Assembly (NCBI RefSeq): GCF_905147365.1
Contig: NC_056428.1
Location: 3,688,001 to 3,752,000, forward strand
DNA: 64,000 bases
Origin: Aricia agestis
Taxonomy: Eukaryota > Arthropoda > Insecta > Lepidoptera > Lycaenidae
Direction: 5' to 3'
Position numbers and translations under genes: made by a program
In this document: positions 49,601 through 57,953 of the stretch, piece by piece
Numbering within the stretch: position 1 is the first letter of the stretch
How the letters are laid out: the number at the start of each line of letters is the position of its first letter
The notes under the pieces: generated by a model
Seen by the model: the letters and a program-made list of their open reading frames with translations, nothing else
What the model was told of the DNA's origin: nothing
Database searches by the model: none

Positions 49601-52600
49601 TAAGCGAAAATATGTAAAATTAAACGTATGTATATGCAAATAATACTTATTTTTCAATGGTTGACTCCCGTAACAATTCATGTAATTTCCTAGTCAGTCT
49701 TGAACATCTATTTTTGAGACCTTTGTTCATTTTACAATGAAGTAAATTACACATTTTGATTAAATCCTTAACATTATCAGTATAACAACTAACTAATTCT
49801 TTTATATGCAATTTACCACGTGAATTATCAAGTAGGCTAATAAATTGGTCTAAATTAATCGGAAAGTCCTTATCCTTGTTGAGTTCGTGTATACAGCTTT
49901 CGATCGTTCTCCATACTTCCTTGTCCGTTCTTGAATCATTTCTTTTTATCTTCTTCTTAATTTTAGTTTTTCCTTCTTCAATAGACATATTGCTACTGGA
50001 TTCGTCAGTTTCACCCATGATTTCACTGTCTTCTTCTATCTTGTCATTCTTAGGAACTTCAATATTCGATGTCTCACTAGCGGTAGCCGAATGAATTCTT
50101 TTTATTCCCTTTTGGTGGTCTTGGAAATGTGGGCTTGGAATATCTAAGACAGTAGGTAAAACTGTGGCGGTGTTCGTAATGTCATCATTGATATTATTTT
50201 CAACGACTAGGGGCGACTCGGTTTCAATAGTTGGGGAAATAGTAAGACCTTGTTTACAGTTCTTAGCTATATGGCCCATAGCATTGCAGGTAAAACATTT
50301 TAATGAATCAGTAGATATATAAATCCAGTAATTAGTTCCTTCAAATGTTATTTGGATGGATTCAGGAAGCAATATCTCATCCTCTGGGCTGATATAAAGC
50401 TGTCTCCTGAAGCTTAAAATATGGGAAAATCCAGGCTCGGTTGCTCCGATTTTCATAAATGATATTTGAGACATAATTTTAATATTCAATTCTCCGAATT
50501 TTTGTTCTATTAACGAGTTAGGTATGACCGGGCATACGTTGGATAAGACTATTCTTTTGTTTCTGGTTATCAAAGGCTTAATTTCGAGGCTGTTGTTTTG
50601 AACATTAATTCTTTTATTATTATCAATTAAATTATCCGCTGTTTTCTTACTGTCCAAGTATACACAGACTCGCGCATTTGAAATACGAGATACAAATCTG
50701 ATAGCCGTCGATGGAACTAACGTAGCTAAGGCAACAATGTATTCTCTTAATTGAATTCCTTCTATTGAATCCAATATTATCGCTTGATCCTTCTTGGGGT
50801 AACAGGTAGACGACGTTACATTTGCGTAACTAGTAGATTGACTAGTAGGTAACTGAGACATTGTGTTTATTTGAGAAATTGGGTTGGTAGTTAACTGAGG
50901 GTTAATTTGAGACGTTGGGGTTGCACATAACTTAGGGTTTATTGACATTTTTAAAGGGTCTCCTGTTTCCAGGAGATACCCTATTCACTAAAGTACTCGT
51001 ATATTCCTTATCACTGTAAACGTAAACAAGTCCGGTCGCGAATGCCTACTACACGGTAAGCGGAGTGATACACGCGCGTCCGTTGTGATCGCTCACGTAG
51101 AACTGTATGGATATATTGATACCGTATATTGTACTATATTAATTCCATGCATTCTACTAATTAAATGACTCCTTACTATATTTGAGATTATATCGGTACC
51201 GTATATTATTTTTGTATGTACGCCATAAACTGTTGAGTTTGTTGCTTCCTCCTAACCTTATATGTTATATCGATACATACATAGGTACCTATATAATAGA
51301 TCCCAATAAATACATTAAAGAACTAAAAATTATATTTTTAAAATGTTCTTAAAATTCGCGTCATTGTCCTGCGCATTGTTTGCTTTGAATGCCTTGCCGA
51401 TATACTCAACGTGACGGGTTGAAACCTATTTTGCGATAAAATCTGCTGGCTCACTTTATTTGATCGCAGTGCTTTGGTGTGGATAGAGGTCTTCGTTTTA
51501 TGCTCTCTCTCTCTCTCTTTGAAATACGTTCTACAAAAATTTCCAAATAAGACGTCACAGATTACTAGTATATATTTGTAAGACGTCATTTACATTTCTC
51601 GATGTGTGCCAACATTTGTCTGTTTTTCACTACTTTTTTTTTATACCAAGTTATAAAGGCCCGCAACATTTCTAAGTTCTTAATAATTTTCTTAGTTTTC
51701 TTTATATCAATACTTAATTATAAACGAATTTAGTGAATTCCTCATTTTCCTGAACGTCTTTTTTCTGAATAGCCCTAAAAACATAATGACGATCATTCAG
51801 AATAATGATCAAATCTGTAACTGTATTTCAGGAAAACAGGAACAAATATATCGAATTGATGCAATGTCGATATTACAACTAGGTAGTTATTTGACACATT
51901 TTCGAAAAATAGTAGTAGAATAGTAAGAAAAGTAGTAAAAATGTTATCTACACTTCAATATTATAAAGCAGGAGAGGTTGTTTGTTTGTTTAAACGCGTT
52001 AATCTCAGGAACTACTAGTCCAATTTGAAAAATTCTTTCAGTGTTAGATAGCCCATTTATCGAGGAAGGCTATAAGCAATATTTTATCACGCTAAGAATA
52101 ATAGGAGCGAAGAAATAGAGGAAAATGTAGAAAAAACGGAGGGAAATTATTTGAAAGGGCTTATTTGAACGCGCTTATCTCAGGAACTACTGGTCCGATT
52201 TGAAAAATTCTTTCAGTGTAAGATAGCCCATTTATCGAGGAAGGCTATAAAGAATATTTTATTACGCCAAGAATAATAGGAGCGAAGAAATAGAGGAAAA
52301 TGTGAAAAAAACGGGGGGAAATTATTTGAAAGAGGGCTTATTTGAACACACTAATCTCAGGAAGTACTGGTCCGATTTGAAAGATTCTTTCAGTGTTAGA
52401 TAGCCCATTCATTGAGGAAGGTTATAGGCTATATTTTTTTACGCTAAGACTAATAGGAGCTAAGAAATAGAAGAACAAATGGAAAAAACGGGAAATTATT
52501 TGAAGGGGCTTATCTCACGAGCTACTGGAGCAATTTTTCCTTTTATTTGGTACAGATAACTGATAAGAATTAAGAAATTGACCACGTGAAGGATCATAGG

Positions 52601-55600
52601 CTATTTTTTGTGCCCTAATTTGTCTGTGAAATATCTAATTTACGCGAGCGAAGCCGCGCGGAACGTTTGATAATAAAATATTATTTGAGAAATAATAAAT
52701 AGGTATCAGAATTATTATTATTTAACACGTGTACATTTTTTATTGCAGGTGACTCGAAAAGGTAGAATATATTTTTTCAAAGGCAGATTTTGGTATTAGC
52801 TATATTTTAGGAAATACATTTTTATAATAAATCAACACTTTTACTAACATACAAGTTTTATTGAAAATCCTATTTTTTACTTATAATAATAATAACCCCC
52901 ACACCGGTTTCGGTGACGGTGGCTGGTTTCATTGAAACCAGGCCAGTTACGCAGGAGTAATTTTTTTAGTGCCCAAGTGTGTGCGCAGTACACATGAGCA
53001 CTCCTTTTAACTCTCATAACCCAGTGGGAAGGACGACCGACACGACTGGCGAGAGATGCGCAGGACCGACTTTTACATGCCCATCCGTGATCCGACGCAT
53101 GGATCATCTTACTTGTCAGACCTTATTTTCCTGTTCTGAGTGTCAGACAATCAGGTGATCAGCTTGCAATGTCCTAAGTCCTTACTAAACTTGGAAATAA
53201 CAATTAACAATATGTTTCCAACGCGGGAATCACACCTCTGAGTCAAGAGTCACGCTCTGGACCACTTGACAACGGAGGCGTTTATAATAATAATAATAAT
53301 ATAATCAGCACGAATATGGATAAGATTTTTAAAATTATTCTCAACAAATTGTCATTATTCTAAGTAGACACGTCATTTTCCACAAATTTTGTCATTGTCA
53401 TGAACAACAGTTTTTACTTAATATTAAATATCTCTTAAATTATTTAATTTTTTTTCGTGACTCTTACAGAAAAGGAATTCTATTTCGGTGTCTTTTAACA
53501 CCAGAAACATTCAGAGCAATATTTAAGGGTTTTTTAAAAAAACACAATTTTTGGCCTAAAATAACATTTTGAGTAGATTCACCCAGTGGAATTAAAATAA
53601 CAGGCACAATGAAAAGAAGTGCTAGGATACTCTCATTAGTAAGTAAGTATCCCATTAAGTATATTAAAAATAATGAATAGGTAAGTACCTAGTAGGTTTT
53701 AATTTATACTTGGTTTGTAAATTTCAATTATGGTTATTATCTATAATAGTACCTATTATTTCTGTTTATTTGTTTTGTACAAAAAGAGGACGGTATTTGA
53801 TTATAATACAAGTTCACAATAATAATATTTTTTTTCGTAAGTAGTAGGTTAACGCGCGCGCGTAAACAAACACGACGCGACGTTGCGTTCTGTGCTGTGA
53901 TAGTCATAGTCAATCATGGTCCAGAGCGTGACTCTTGACTCAGAGGTTTGATTCCCGCGTTGGAAACATATTGTTAATTGTTATTTCCAAGTTTAGTAAG
54001 GACTTAGGACATTGCAAGCTGATCACCTGATTGTCTGACACTCAGAACAGGAAAATAAGGTCTGACAAGTAAGATGATCCATGCGTCGGATCACGGATGG
54101 GCATGTAAAAGTCGGTCCTGCGCATCTCTCGCCAGTCGTGTCGGTCGTCCGTCCCACTGGGTTATGAGAGTTAAAAGGAGTGCTCATGTGTACTGCGCAC
54201 ACACTTGGGCACTAAAAAAATTACTCCTGCGTAACTGGCCTGGTTTCAATGAAACCAGCCACCGTCACCGAAACCGGTGTGGGGGTTATTATTATTATAA
54301 GTAAAAAATAGGATTTTCAATAAAACTTGTATGTTAGTAAAAGTGTTGATTTATTATAAAAATGTATTTCCTAAAATATAGCTAATACCAAAATCTGCCT
54401 TTGAAAAAATATATTCTACCTTTTCGAGTCACCTGCAATAAAAAATGTACACGTGTTAAATAATAATAATTCTGATACCTATTTATTATTTCTCAAATAA
54501 TATTTTATTATCAAACGTTCCGCGCGGCTTCGCTCGCGTAAATTAGATATTTCACAGACAAATTAGGGCACAAAAAATAGCCTATGATCCTTCACGGTCA
54601 ATTTCTTAATTCTTATCAGTTATCTGTACCAAATAAAAGGAAAATTGCTCCAGTAGCTCGTGAGATAAGCCTCTTCAAATAATTTCCCCCGTTTTTTCCA
54701 TTTTTTCCTCTATTTCTTAGCTCCTATTAGTCTTAGCGTAAAAAAATATAGCCTATAGCCTTCCTCGATAAATGGGCTATCTAACACTGAAAGAATCTTT
54801 CAAATCGGACCAGTAGTTCCTGAGATTAGTGTGTTCAAATAAGCCCTCTTTCAAATAATTTCCCCCCGTTTTTTCCACATTTTCCTCTATTTCTTCGCTC
54901 CTATTATTCTTGGCGTGATAAAATATTCCTTATAGCCTTCCTCGATAATTTGGCTATCTAACACTGAAAGAATTTTTCAAATCGGACCAGTAGTTCCTGA
55001 GATAAGCGCGTTCAAATAAGCCCTTTCAAATAATTTCCCTCAGTTTTTTCCACATTTTCCTATATTTCTTCGCTCCTATTATTCTTAGCGTGATAAAATA
55101 TTGCTTATAGCCTTCCTCGATAAATGGGCTATCTAACACTGAAAGAATTTTTCAAATCGGACTAGTAGTTCCTGAGATTAACGCGTTCAAACAAACAAAC
55201 AACCTCTCCTGCTTTATAATATTGAAGTGTAGATAATTTTTTTACTACTTTTCTTACTATTCTACTACCATTTTTCGAAAATGTGTCAAATAACTACCTA
55301 ATTTTAATATCGACATTGCATCGATTCGATATATTTGTTCCTGTTTTCCTGAAATACAGTTACAGATTTGATCATTATTCTGAATGATCGTCATTATGTT
55401 TTTAGGGCTATTCAGGAAAAAGACGTTCAGGAAAATGAGGAATTCACTAAATTCGTTTATAATTAAGTATTGATATAAAGAAAACTAAGAAAATTATTAA
55501 GAACTTAGAAATGTTGCGGGCCTTTATAACTTGGTATAAAAAAAAAGTAGTGAAAAACAGACAAATGTTGGCACTCATCGAGAAATGTAAATGACGTCTT

Positions 55601-56661
55601 ATTTGGAAATTTTTGTAGAACGTATTTCAAAGAGAGAGAGAGAGAGAGCATAAAACGAAGACCTCTATCCACACCAAAGCACTGCGATCAAATAAAGTGA
55701 GCCAGCAGATTTTATCGCAAAACAGGTTTCAACCCGTCACGTTGAGTATATCGGCAAGGCATTCAAAACAAACAATGCGCAGGACAATGACGCTAATTTT
55801 AAGAACATTTTAAAAATATAATTTTTAGTTATTTAATGTAAGTTGATGTGTTATTTGTTGGTATCGGATAGTTTATTAGTTCTTTATCTTCAAATTAACA
55901 TCAATTTTTTAATCCTTTCTAGCTCATTTTTTTTATAAATAAATTGTAAGCGGCAGTATCGAAACGACACGCAAAAATTTCATAATTTGGTACTTTTTTT
56001 TATAATAACTTTTGAAATATTAACTCTACTTTCAAATAGTTTTAGCAGCATTTTCGTAAGTTAATTAGACATTGAAATGTGTAATGTTACATCAAATTTA
56101 CGAAGGCGTTTTGAACCCAACTTCGAAGACATGAATTAAGTCTCTCTCAAATATTCGCCTCACTACACAATATTTATACCACAAGCGTCATTAAGCAAAA
56201 AATATAAACAAAAACATGCCCTTGCATGTCGCGTGCGAACTCCACCCCCTCGCCTCTGTCACCCCCGCGTCTCCTCTGGGACGATGTCGTTTTGTGGGAC
56301 GTAATTAAATCACACATTAGAATTGATAAAAACTTTTATTATATACAGGAATCCACATTATCGGCGTGTTATACGTAAACAAAGTATCGAATATACGCCA
56401 CTGATATACGGCGCACAGTAGCGACCTCCAAAATTCGCGCGCCAAATAGCGGAACTAAGAAATACGCCGAAAAGCACTCCGGTGACAAAACAACGTCCAT
56501 GCCAATATTTCACCCAGCCATTGTACTAACCTTAACACTACTTCTGGCTGAATTTGAGAGATAGTCAATCTTGCGTCCGTATACAGGATGCAACAAGTCA
56601 GTCGGACGCAATATCATTGGTAAAAACCGCCATGTAGGACGTAATATCAACTCCGGGGTGG

Positions 56662-56703
<42 letters not shown>

Positions 56704-56742
56704 CAGTCATCTGGCTTAAACTGCGATTTGATTGAATGACTA

Positions 56743-56838
<96 letters not shown>

Positions 56839-57953
56839 CAGTCATCTGGCTTAAACTGCGATTTGATTGAATGACTAGCGCATTCATTGAATGACACCAT
56901 TCAATTGAATGACTAAAGAATAACTCGTCAAGATGTTGAATGTGACGTTTAACATCTTGACTAAAAATCATATAGTGAAGTTGTTAAATGAGATGCTATA
57001 TTTTTTAAGTTGTCGTTGACAGGGTAGTTATAGATAAATCCACGCTGTCATATTATTTTATTAAAAATAAAGCAATTTATCGTAAATTTGATCGACAAAA
57101 TATCAATAGTATATTATAGTATTTGTTTTAGTGTTTAGGGCCGCAGTGGTAAAAAAGTGTAATAAGTTCAATTACCTGACTGATTTAATGTCTGCTATCT
57201 TCAAAGGGCTATGTTACAAATCGATAACTAGGAAGTTAAGAGATGATCGTCCAATCGACGTTCGGCCGAGTCATTCAATTAAATGGTGTCATTCAATGAA
57301 TGCGCTAGTCATTCAATCGAATTCATAATACAACGTCTGAAATGACGTCAGTGGGCTTCGGCGGGTTCGGCCTGACCAAGCATGCTATCTCGCTCGCTCG
57401 GAAGATCTTCCTTTTCGGACGCCATTCGCATCGTTAAAGTATGGATAATACAATATAAACTAAATAATATTTTCAGATGAAAAAGGAGGTATCGCCGACT
57501 CTAATAGCCAGGTTTGACAGAACCAAGAGTGTAAAATCAACATGCCGCGTATCGGGGTTGAAGCGTACTGCCTCCCTGCCCGCTAACCAACCCACCTTGT
57601 TGAGCAAGTTCGGCTTCCAGAAAAAGTGAGTTTGTAAAATCAAGATGCTAAGAAAATTAAGATGCTCGAATCAATGGGCCGGTAGATCGGGTAAATGCTA
57701 TGGCCAACTAGGATGGGGATCATAAAGAGTAAAGACCAAAGCCAACGCCAATAGCCATTTAAAAAATGAATGGGATTGGTCATCTAACTTTACTCGAAAC
57801 CGGCGAATGCATTTTTACTAAGCACTCTGAAATACATTTCAGTCTGAAAAGTTTCAAAATGAAAACAAAATATCCTATAACTTTTTTTACATCGTTATCT
57901 ATAATTATTATTTATAAGATTTTTTTCTTTCCAGGCCAGCATTAAAACGATAA
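34234..57953 (+). CDS. EXO1: Exonuclease 1 (Rad2/FEN family), 11 coding exons, 674 aa
   Basis: EXO1 is a 5'-3' exonuclease and flap endonuclease for mismatch repair, DNA-end resection and meiotic recombination in the nucleus. Exons: 34234-34394, 34661-34780, 34981-35032, 36450-36659, 36981-37196, 37406-37565, 40195-40328, 44000-44220, 44455-45037, 57477-57625, 57935-57953; all join in frame at GT-AG sites. The start MGITGLIPFL is diagnostic. The metal-binding acids are present: Asp30, Asp78, Glu150 and Asp152 (APYEADAQ), Asp171 and Asp173 (TEDSDL), and Asp226 (SGCDYL). The helix-hairpin-helix LPGIGL follows at about 231-236. Exons 8-10 encode the variable basic/acidic C-terminal region. The end TLLSKFGFQKK loosely resembles PCNA- or MLH1-binding motifs. 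Human EXO1 is longer (846 aa). A poly(A) signal lies at 58085-58090. Introns 3, 6, 7 and 9 are swollen by transposons; intron 9 alone is 12.4 kb. Confidence 0.93.
35097..36017 (-). mobile_element. Non-autonomous Helitron in EXO1 intron 3, 921 bp
   Basis: On the minus strand it starts TCTATACTAATATTATAAAT after an A. It ends with GTCGCGGGCAACAGCTAG before a T, preceded by the hairpin around GACGAAGTC. Inside, a segment of about 290 bp (AATCGGTTCAGTAGTTT to the CTCTTGGCGC region) is tandemly duplicated. It is the same family as 2063-2679. Confidence 0.75.
37629..37873. mobile_element. Palindromic MITE in EXO1 intron 6
   Basis: The inverted arms run from TATACAGTGTGTTAGTG through GAAACCATCAAATGAGCCC to a centre near 37745, where CATCTTCATACCC pairs with GGGTATGAAGATG. 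It is non-coding. Confidence 0.7.
38024..39756 (-). mobile_element. DNA transposon in EXO1 intron 6, 1733 bp, 4-bp TSD, Sola-like (tentative)
   Basis: The inverted termini are at least 33 bp, starting GAGGAGGTTCTTTTCAAAAC. They are flanked by identical 4-bp repeats ATAT (38020-38023 and 39757-39760). Both subterminal regions repeat a motif like GGAATAATCAAGTTTTG: copies near 38225, 38254, 38285 and 38314, with inverted-end relatives near 39520, 39579 and 39632. It contains a two-exon minus-strand gene (38380-39158). A 4-bp duplication and a G-rich start would fit the Sola superfamily as I recall it. No catalytic domain is seen to confirm this. Confidence 0.75.
38380..39158 (-). CDS. Truncated transposon-encoded protein, two exons, 222 aa
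   Basis: Exon 1 (39158-39082) encodes a short N-terminus with a basic, nuclear-signal-like RSRKRRRQ. Exon 2 (38971-38380) continues in frame across a 110-bp intron (GAA|GTAAGT; CTTCAG|GGAC). A Cys/His-rich segment (DYSDCDPCALAFEKPCNH) follows. Then comes a segment with VCKRFFLNALGLNRGRVDIL, ENRGGDRKSKK, ESHYNRSKSKRIYLSSELSI and KMYND. I recall this order of motifs from transposon-derived proteins in aphids and other insects, where it precedes a catalytic region. Here the frame stops after KMYNDTVEISFRAKKSG, so a DDE domain is lacking. It may be a DNA-binding remnant able to bind the element's own ends. Expression is unknown. Confidence 0.65.
39790..40194. other. Remainder of EXO1 intron 6
   Basis: Contains a G/C-rich patch (AGTGGCGGGGCAAGACCC near 39801, GTGGTCAGTCGCCCACG near 40043) that looks like an old repeat fragment. 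I cannot assign it. Confidence 0.35.
40840..43700 (+). pseudogene. Decayed RTE-type LINE in EXO1 intron 7
   Basis: Broken frames follow the order of an RTE/BovB-like ORF2. There is an endonuclease C-terminus (SRQWTWISPDGKHTNVIDYI, 41270-41330), a linker, and an RT start (MGFVDYNKAFDSL near 41935). The RT core follows (GVRQGDSLSPKLFTAVLEDI, then FADNIVL where FADD is usual; 42340-42500). Then come KTKVMTNRN and the post-RT CILPVLTYGCQTW (42990-43020), and a C-terminal WRWTGHMMRSNKGKWTKDLT segment (43490-43550). Insertions interrupt it: a SINE-like or retrocopy segment near 41995-42235, a MITE at 42757-42920 and unknown sequence near 43070-43335. Confidence 0.8.
42757..42920. mobile_element. 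Palindromic MITE nested in the RTE remnant
   Basis: The arms start TAACGGCCGTTCCCAATATT and include CTCTGGTTTTGCCCTACTAG. The right arm is an almost exact complement. The RTE reading frame continues across it (…RYWSL / RVMKNDKIP…), so it inserted after the LINE. Confidence 0.8.
45067..45250. mobile_element. MITE in EXO1 intron 9
   Basis: Inverted arms contain GAGCGTAATTTTGTGAGTC and its complement. The outer ends are GGTGAGGCTAAAAG and, on the other strand, GTGGTGAAACCAAA. It begins 30 bp after the end of exon 9. A fragment of the 29138-29397 family follows directly. Confidence 0.6.
45366..45441. repeat. (TA)n microsatellite
   Basis: About 38 TA dinucleotides without interruption in EXO1 intron 9. 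Open frames through it (poly Tyr-Ile) are artefacts. Confidence 0.95.
45809..49537 (-). CDS. LINE ORF2: endonuclease, reverse transcriptase, RNase H, 1242 aa
   Basis: This is the enzyme for target-primed reverse transcription. The start chosen is MDILQWNVNG at 49537; an upstream extension exists but runs through low-complexity poly Tyr-Ile/Phe. The N-terminal APE endonuclease has Asn7 (WNVNG), Glu34 (QET), GDFNSHHFYWG and SDHFPI. The RT has YRPISLTCNLCKILEKII, QYGFRQHRST, the catalytic ALDIEKAYEMVW and FADDLTITC, plus GLPQGSVLS. The RNase H domain has IYTDGSIMN, CEATAILKAL, IYTDSKSCLTAI and WIPSHQGISGNDKADLEAKN, all catalytic positions filled. A C-terminal CKCGAELSVSHLLIEC is probably a zinc-binding motif. 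No stop or frameshift, so it may be active. Confidence 0.9.
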   Translation of the reverse strand: MDILQWNVNGYFRRLEYIKLLISRVNPTCICLQETNFSNHYGSLQGYQGFFRNRTSGNRASGGVAIFVKPHTIAEEIQLTTNIEAIAIKVKVPLSLTICNVYLPNSQQLNLHDLNVLIRQLPIPFILLGDFNSHHFYWGSQKCDTRGRIIAQWIDDNDNVILLNNGQPTHFDSNTGRTSVIDLAVASQSIVTYFDWNAIDELYDSDHFPILIRSRTSDLDYVKCPKKWKFDSANWETFQEEINKNINKLPSLSELNNYSINNIIENFTNLILESADKSIPKTSGIIRKNNLPWWNEECKKAVKDYKKAFRKFKKQAHNLDNNITYKIEYKKKRSQCRRILKETKKKYWENWVSSITPKTSINDMWKKIHCLDKNKKRINTITLEKENDCFASSPAEVSDLLVRTFSSNSSCNNYDKNFITYKNSQELLFNFNTSDNLSPINSEIYLHELLAVLSKVGNTSPGPDNLPNTIIKHLPNSGIQYLLQIYNHIWTKQVFPDNWREAVVIPILKPGKIPTSTLSYRPISLTCNLCKILEKIISKRLRWYLEINNYLSQYQYGFRQHRSTYDHLINLESEILDNFVNDNYTIIIALDIEKAYEMVWKQRILKLLNDMGIKGNMLAFIKNFLSDRKIRVRLNEILSDPQILENGLPQGSVLSVVLFLIAINDVLSCLVRPVKGFLFADDLTITCSGRSLEPIIKLLQNVLNRLQEWSMKTGFKFSKTKTEFIIVSKKRNKTRNINLTLNGIKIKEVKNLKILGLTFDKKMTWIDHINSLKSECYKRLNILKVLSSKKWGADRNCLLQAHQSIIKQKIDYGSIIYDSAQKRALQSLEAIHNQGLRLSIGAFKTSPVKSILAEAGDMPLEFRRKELVIMFSMKILSRPQNPTYNYYVKSSILDSQYELKPKLIQPFRIRAAKYLSELNIDVPPIYKETISPLKPWDKHDLPVNLEMSKYQKEQTPQYIYKNLFHELNNKYTDYIKIYTDGSIMNEKSGCAVVFDSEIYRYRLRDYFSVFSCEATAILKALNIIKNSSINQKYIIYTDSKSCLTAIVNDTNNTPVIKEIKLLIISLIEDKYKLQLIWIPSHQGISGNDKADLEAKNATNESIICDSISSSIFDLRKHVRYKIKNLWNHNWKINNTSKLLHVRDAIFDKSPISFACRNDQTVITRLRIGHTNITHIHLITKQNVNKCKCGAELSVSHLLIECIEFNLQKKLSNLPDNLKECLNGKGCNCTLKYLKLINMYNCI
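49561..49602. repeat. A-rich and (TA)n tract between LINE ORF1 and ORF2
   Basis: On the plus strand a run of about 15 A is followed by TATATATATATATATATATA. It sits in the 109-bp gap between the ORF1 stop (49647) and the ORF2 ATG (49537). A homopolymer/microsatellite at this junction could affect how ORF2 is translated or could simply be slippage within the element. Confidence 0.7.
49647..50948 (-). CDS. LINE ORF1: gag-like protein with CCHC zinc knuckle, 433 aa
   Basis: This is an RNA-binding chaperone protein of the retrotransposon particle. The N-terminus is low in complexity and rich in Ser/Thr/Gln/Pro. A central region (IRFVSRISNARVCVYLDSKK onward) is typical of insect LINE gag proteins. 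One zinc knuckle CFTCNAMGHIAKNC (CX2CX4HX4C) follows. The C-terminal third is Ser/Lys/Glu-rich with a basic KIKKKIKRND. Start at MSINPKLC; the frame is intact. Confidence 0.85.
   Translation of the reverse strand: MSINPKLCATPTSQINPQLTTNPISQINTMSQLPTSQSTSYANVTSSTCYPKKDQAIILDSIEGIQLREYIVALATLVPSTAIRFVSRISNARVCVYLDSKKTADNLIDNNKRINVQNNSLEIKPLITRNKRIVLSNVCPVIPNSLIEQKFGELNIKIMSQISFMKIGATEPGFSHILSFRRQLYISPEDEILLPESIQITFEGTNYWIYISTDSLKCFTCNAMGHIAKNCKQGLTISPTIETESPLVVENNINDDITNTATVLPTVLDIPSPHFQDHQKGIKRIHSATASETSNIEVPKNDKIEEDSEIMGETDESSSNMSIEEGKTKIKKKIKRNDSRTDKEVWRTIESCIHELNKDKDFPINLDQFISLLDNSRGKLHIKELVSCYTDNVKDLIKMCNLLHCKMNKGLKNRCSRLTRKLHELLRESTIEK
51311..55840. repeat. 4.5-kb imperfect palindrome: two 1.9-kb inverted arms with 652-bp spacer
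   Basis: The left arm (51311-53264) is repeated in reverse complement as the right arm (53917-55840). Examples: GGGTTGAAACCTATTTTGCG near the outer edge, a (CT)n/(AG)n tract, and ACGCTCTGGACCA at the inner edge. A 76-codon open frame is present with identical translation in both arms. The arms differ by point changes (AAAATTCGCGTC versus AAAATTAGCGTC on the same strand) and small indels (GACCACGTGAAGG versus GACCGTGAAGG), so they have diverged since duplication. Each arm carries a Helitron-like element (51947-52670 and about 54510-55240) with internal tandem units of about 175 bp. It lies in EXO1 intron 9. Confidence 0.85.
53265..53916. other. Spacer of the inverted duplication
   Basis: A 652-bp AT-rich single-copy stretch between the arms, with a short TAA/TAATAA run near 53285 and GC-rich CGCGCGCGTAAACAAAC near 53855. 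No gene or repeat boundary is recognised. Confidence 0.5.
55841..56663. other. EXO1 intron 9 segment without recognised elements
   Basis: From about 56210 the sequence becomes GC-richer (TGCATGTCGCGTGCGAAC, CCCCTCGCCTCTGTCACC) and then TACGCC-rich up to 56640. It may be part of an unrecognised retroelement. I find no coding match. Confidence 0.3.
56664..56883. repeat. (TA)n tracts split by an exact 48-bp duplication
   Basis: TA tracts at 56664-56701 and 56747-56836 alternate with two identical 48-bp blocks (56701-56748 and 56836-56883). The blocks start TCGCAGTCATCTGGCTTAAA and end GACTAGCGCAT. The second block runs on into the MITE at 56860-57320, so the first looks like a slippage or unequal-exchange duplicate. 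Confidence 0.85.
56860..57320. mobile_element. MITE with ATTGAATGAC-rich inverted ends
   Basis: The left arm (about 56860-56914: GATTGAATGACTAGCGCATT, then CATTGAATGACACCATT) is repeated inverted at about 57267-57320. The arms are internally repetitive (ATTGAATGA). It ends about 155 bp before EXO1 exon 10. Confidence 0.7.

Larger units (their letters stand above)
45722..51103 (-). mobile_element. Full-length non-LTR retrotransposon (I-like, RNase H-bearing), 5.4 kb
   Basis: Both ORFs are intact (ORF1 50948-49647, ORF2 49537-45809). The 3' end is a poly(A) tract, seen as a T run at about 45725-45736. Flanking direct repeats TGTATGGATATAT lie at 45709-45721 and 51104-51116, a 13-bp target duplication. 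A 5' UTR of about 155 bp precedes ORF1. The element is antisense to EXO1 in its intron 9. Intact frames, a full 5' end and an identical duplication point to a recent insertion. The RNase H domain with APE-type endonuclease suggests the I clade, though R1 or Loa cannot be excluded. Confidence 0.9.

Noticed and set aside
52877..54304. Identical 76-codon open frames in both arms of the palindrome as a duplicated gene
   Set aside because: They are inverted copies within repeat DNA, with no splice context, domain or conservation signal beyond the duplication itself.
51311..55840. Palindrome as an assembly or chimeric-read artefact
   Set aside because: The arms differ by several substitutions and indels, which a fold-back artefact would not give; long reads would still settle it.
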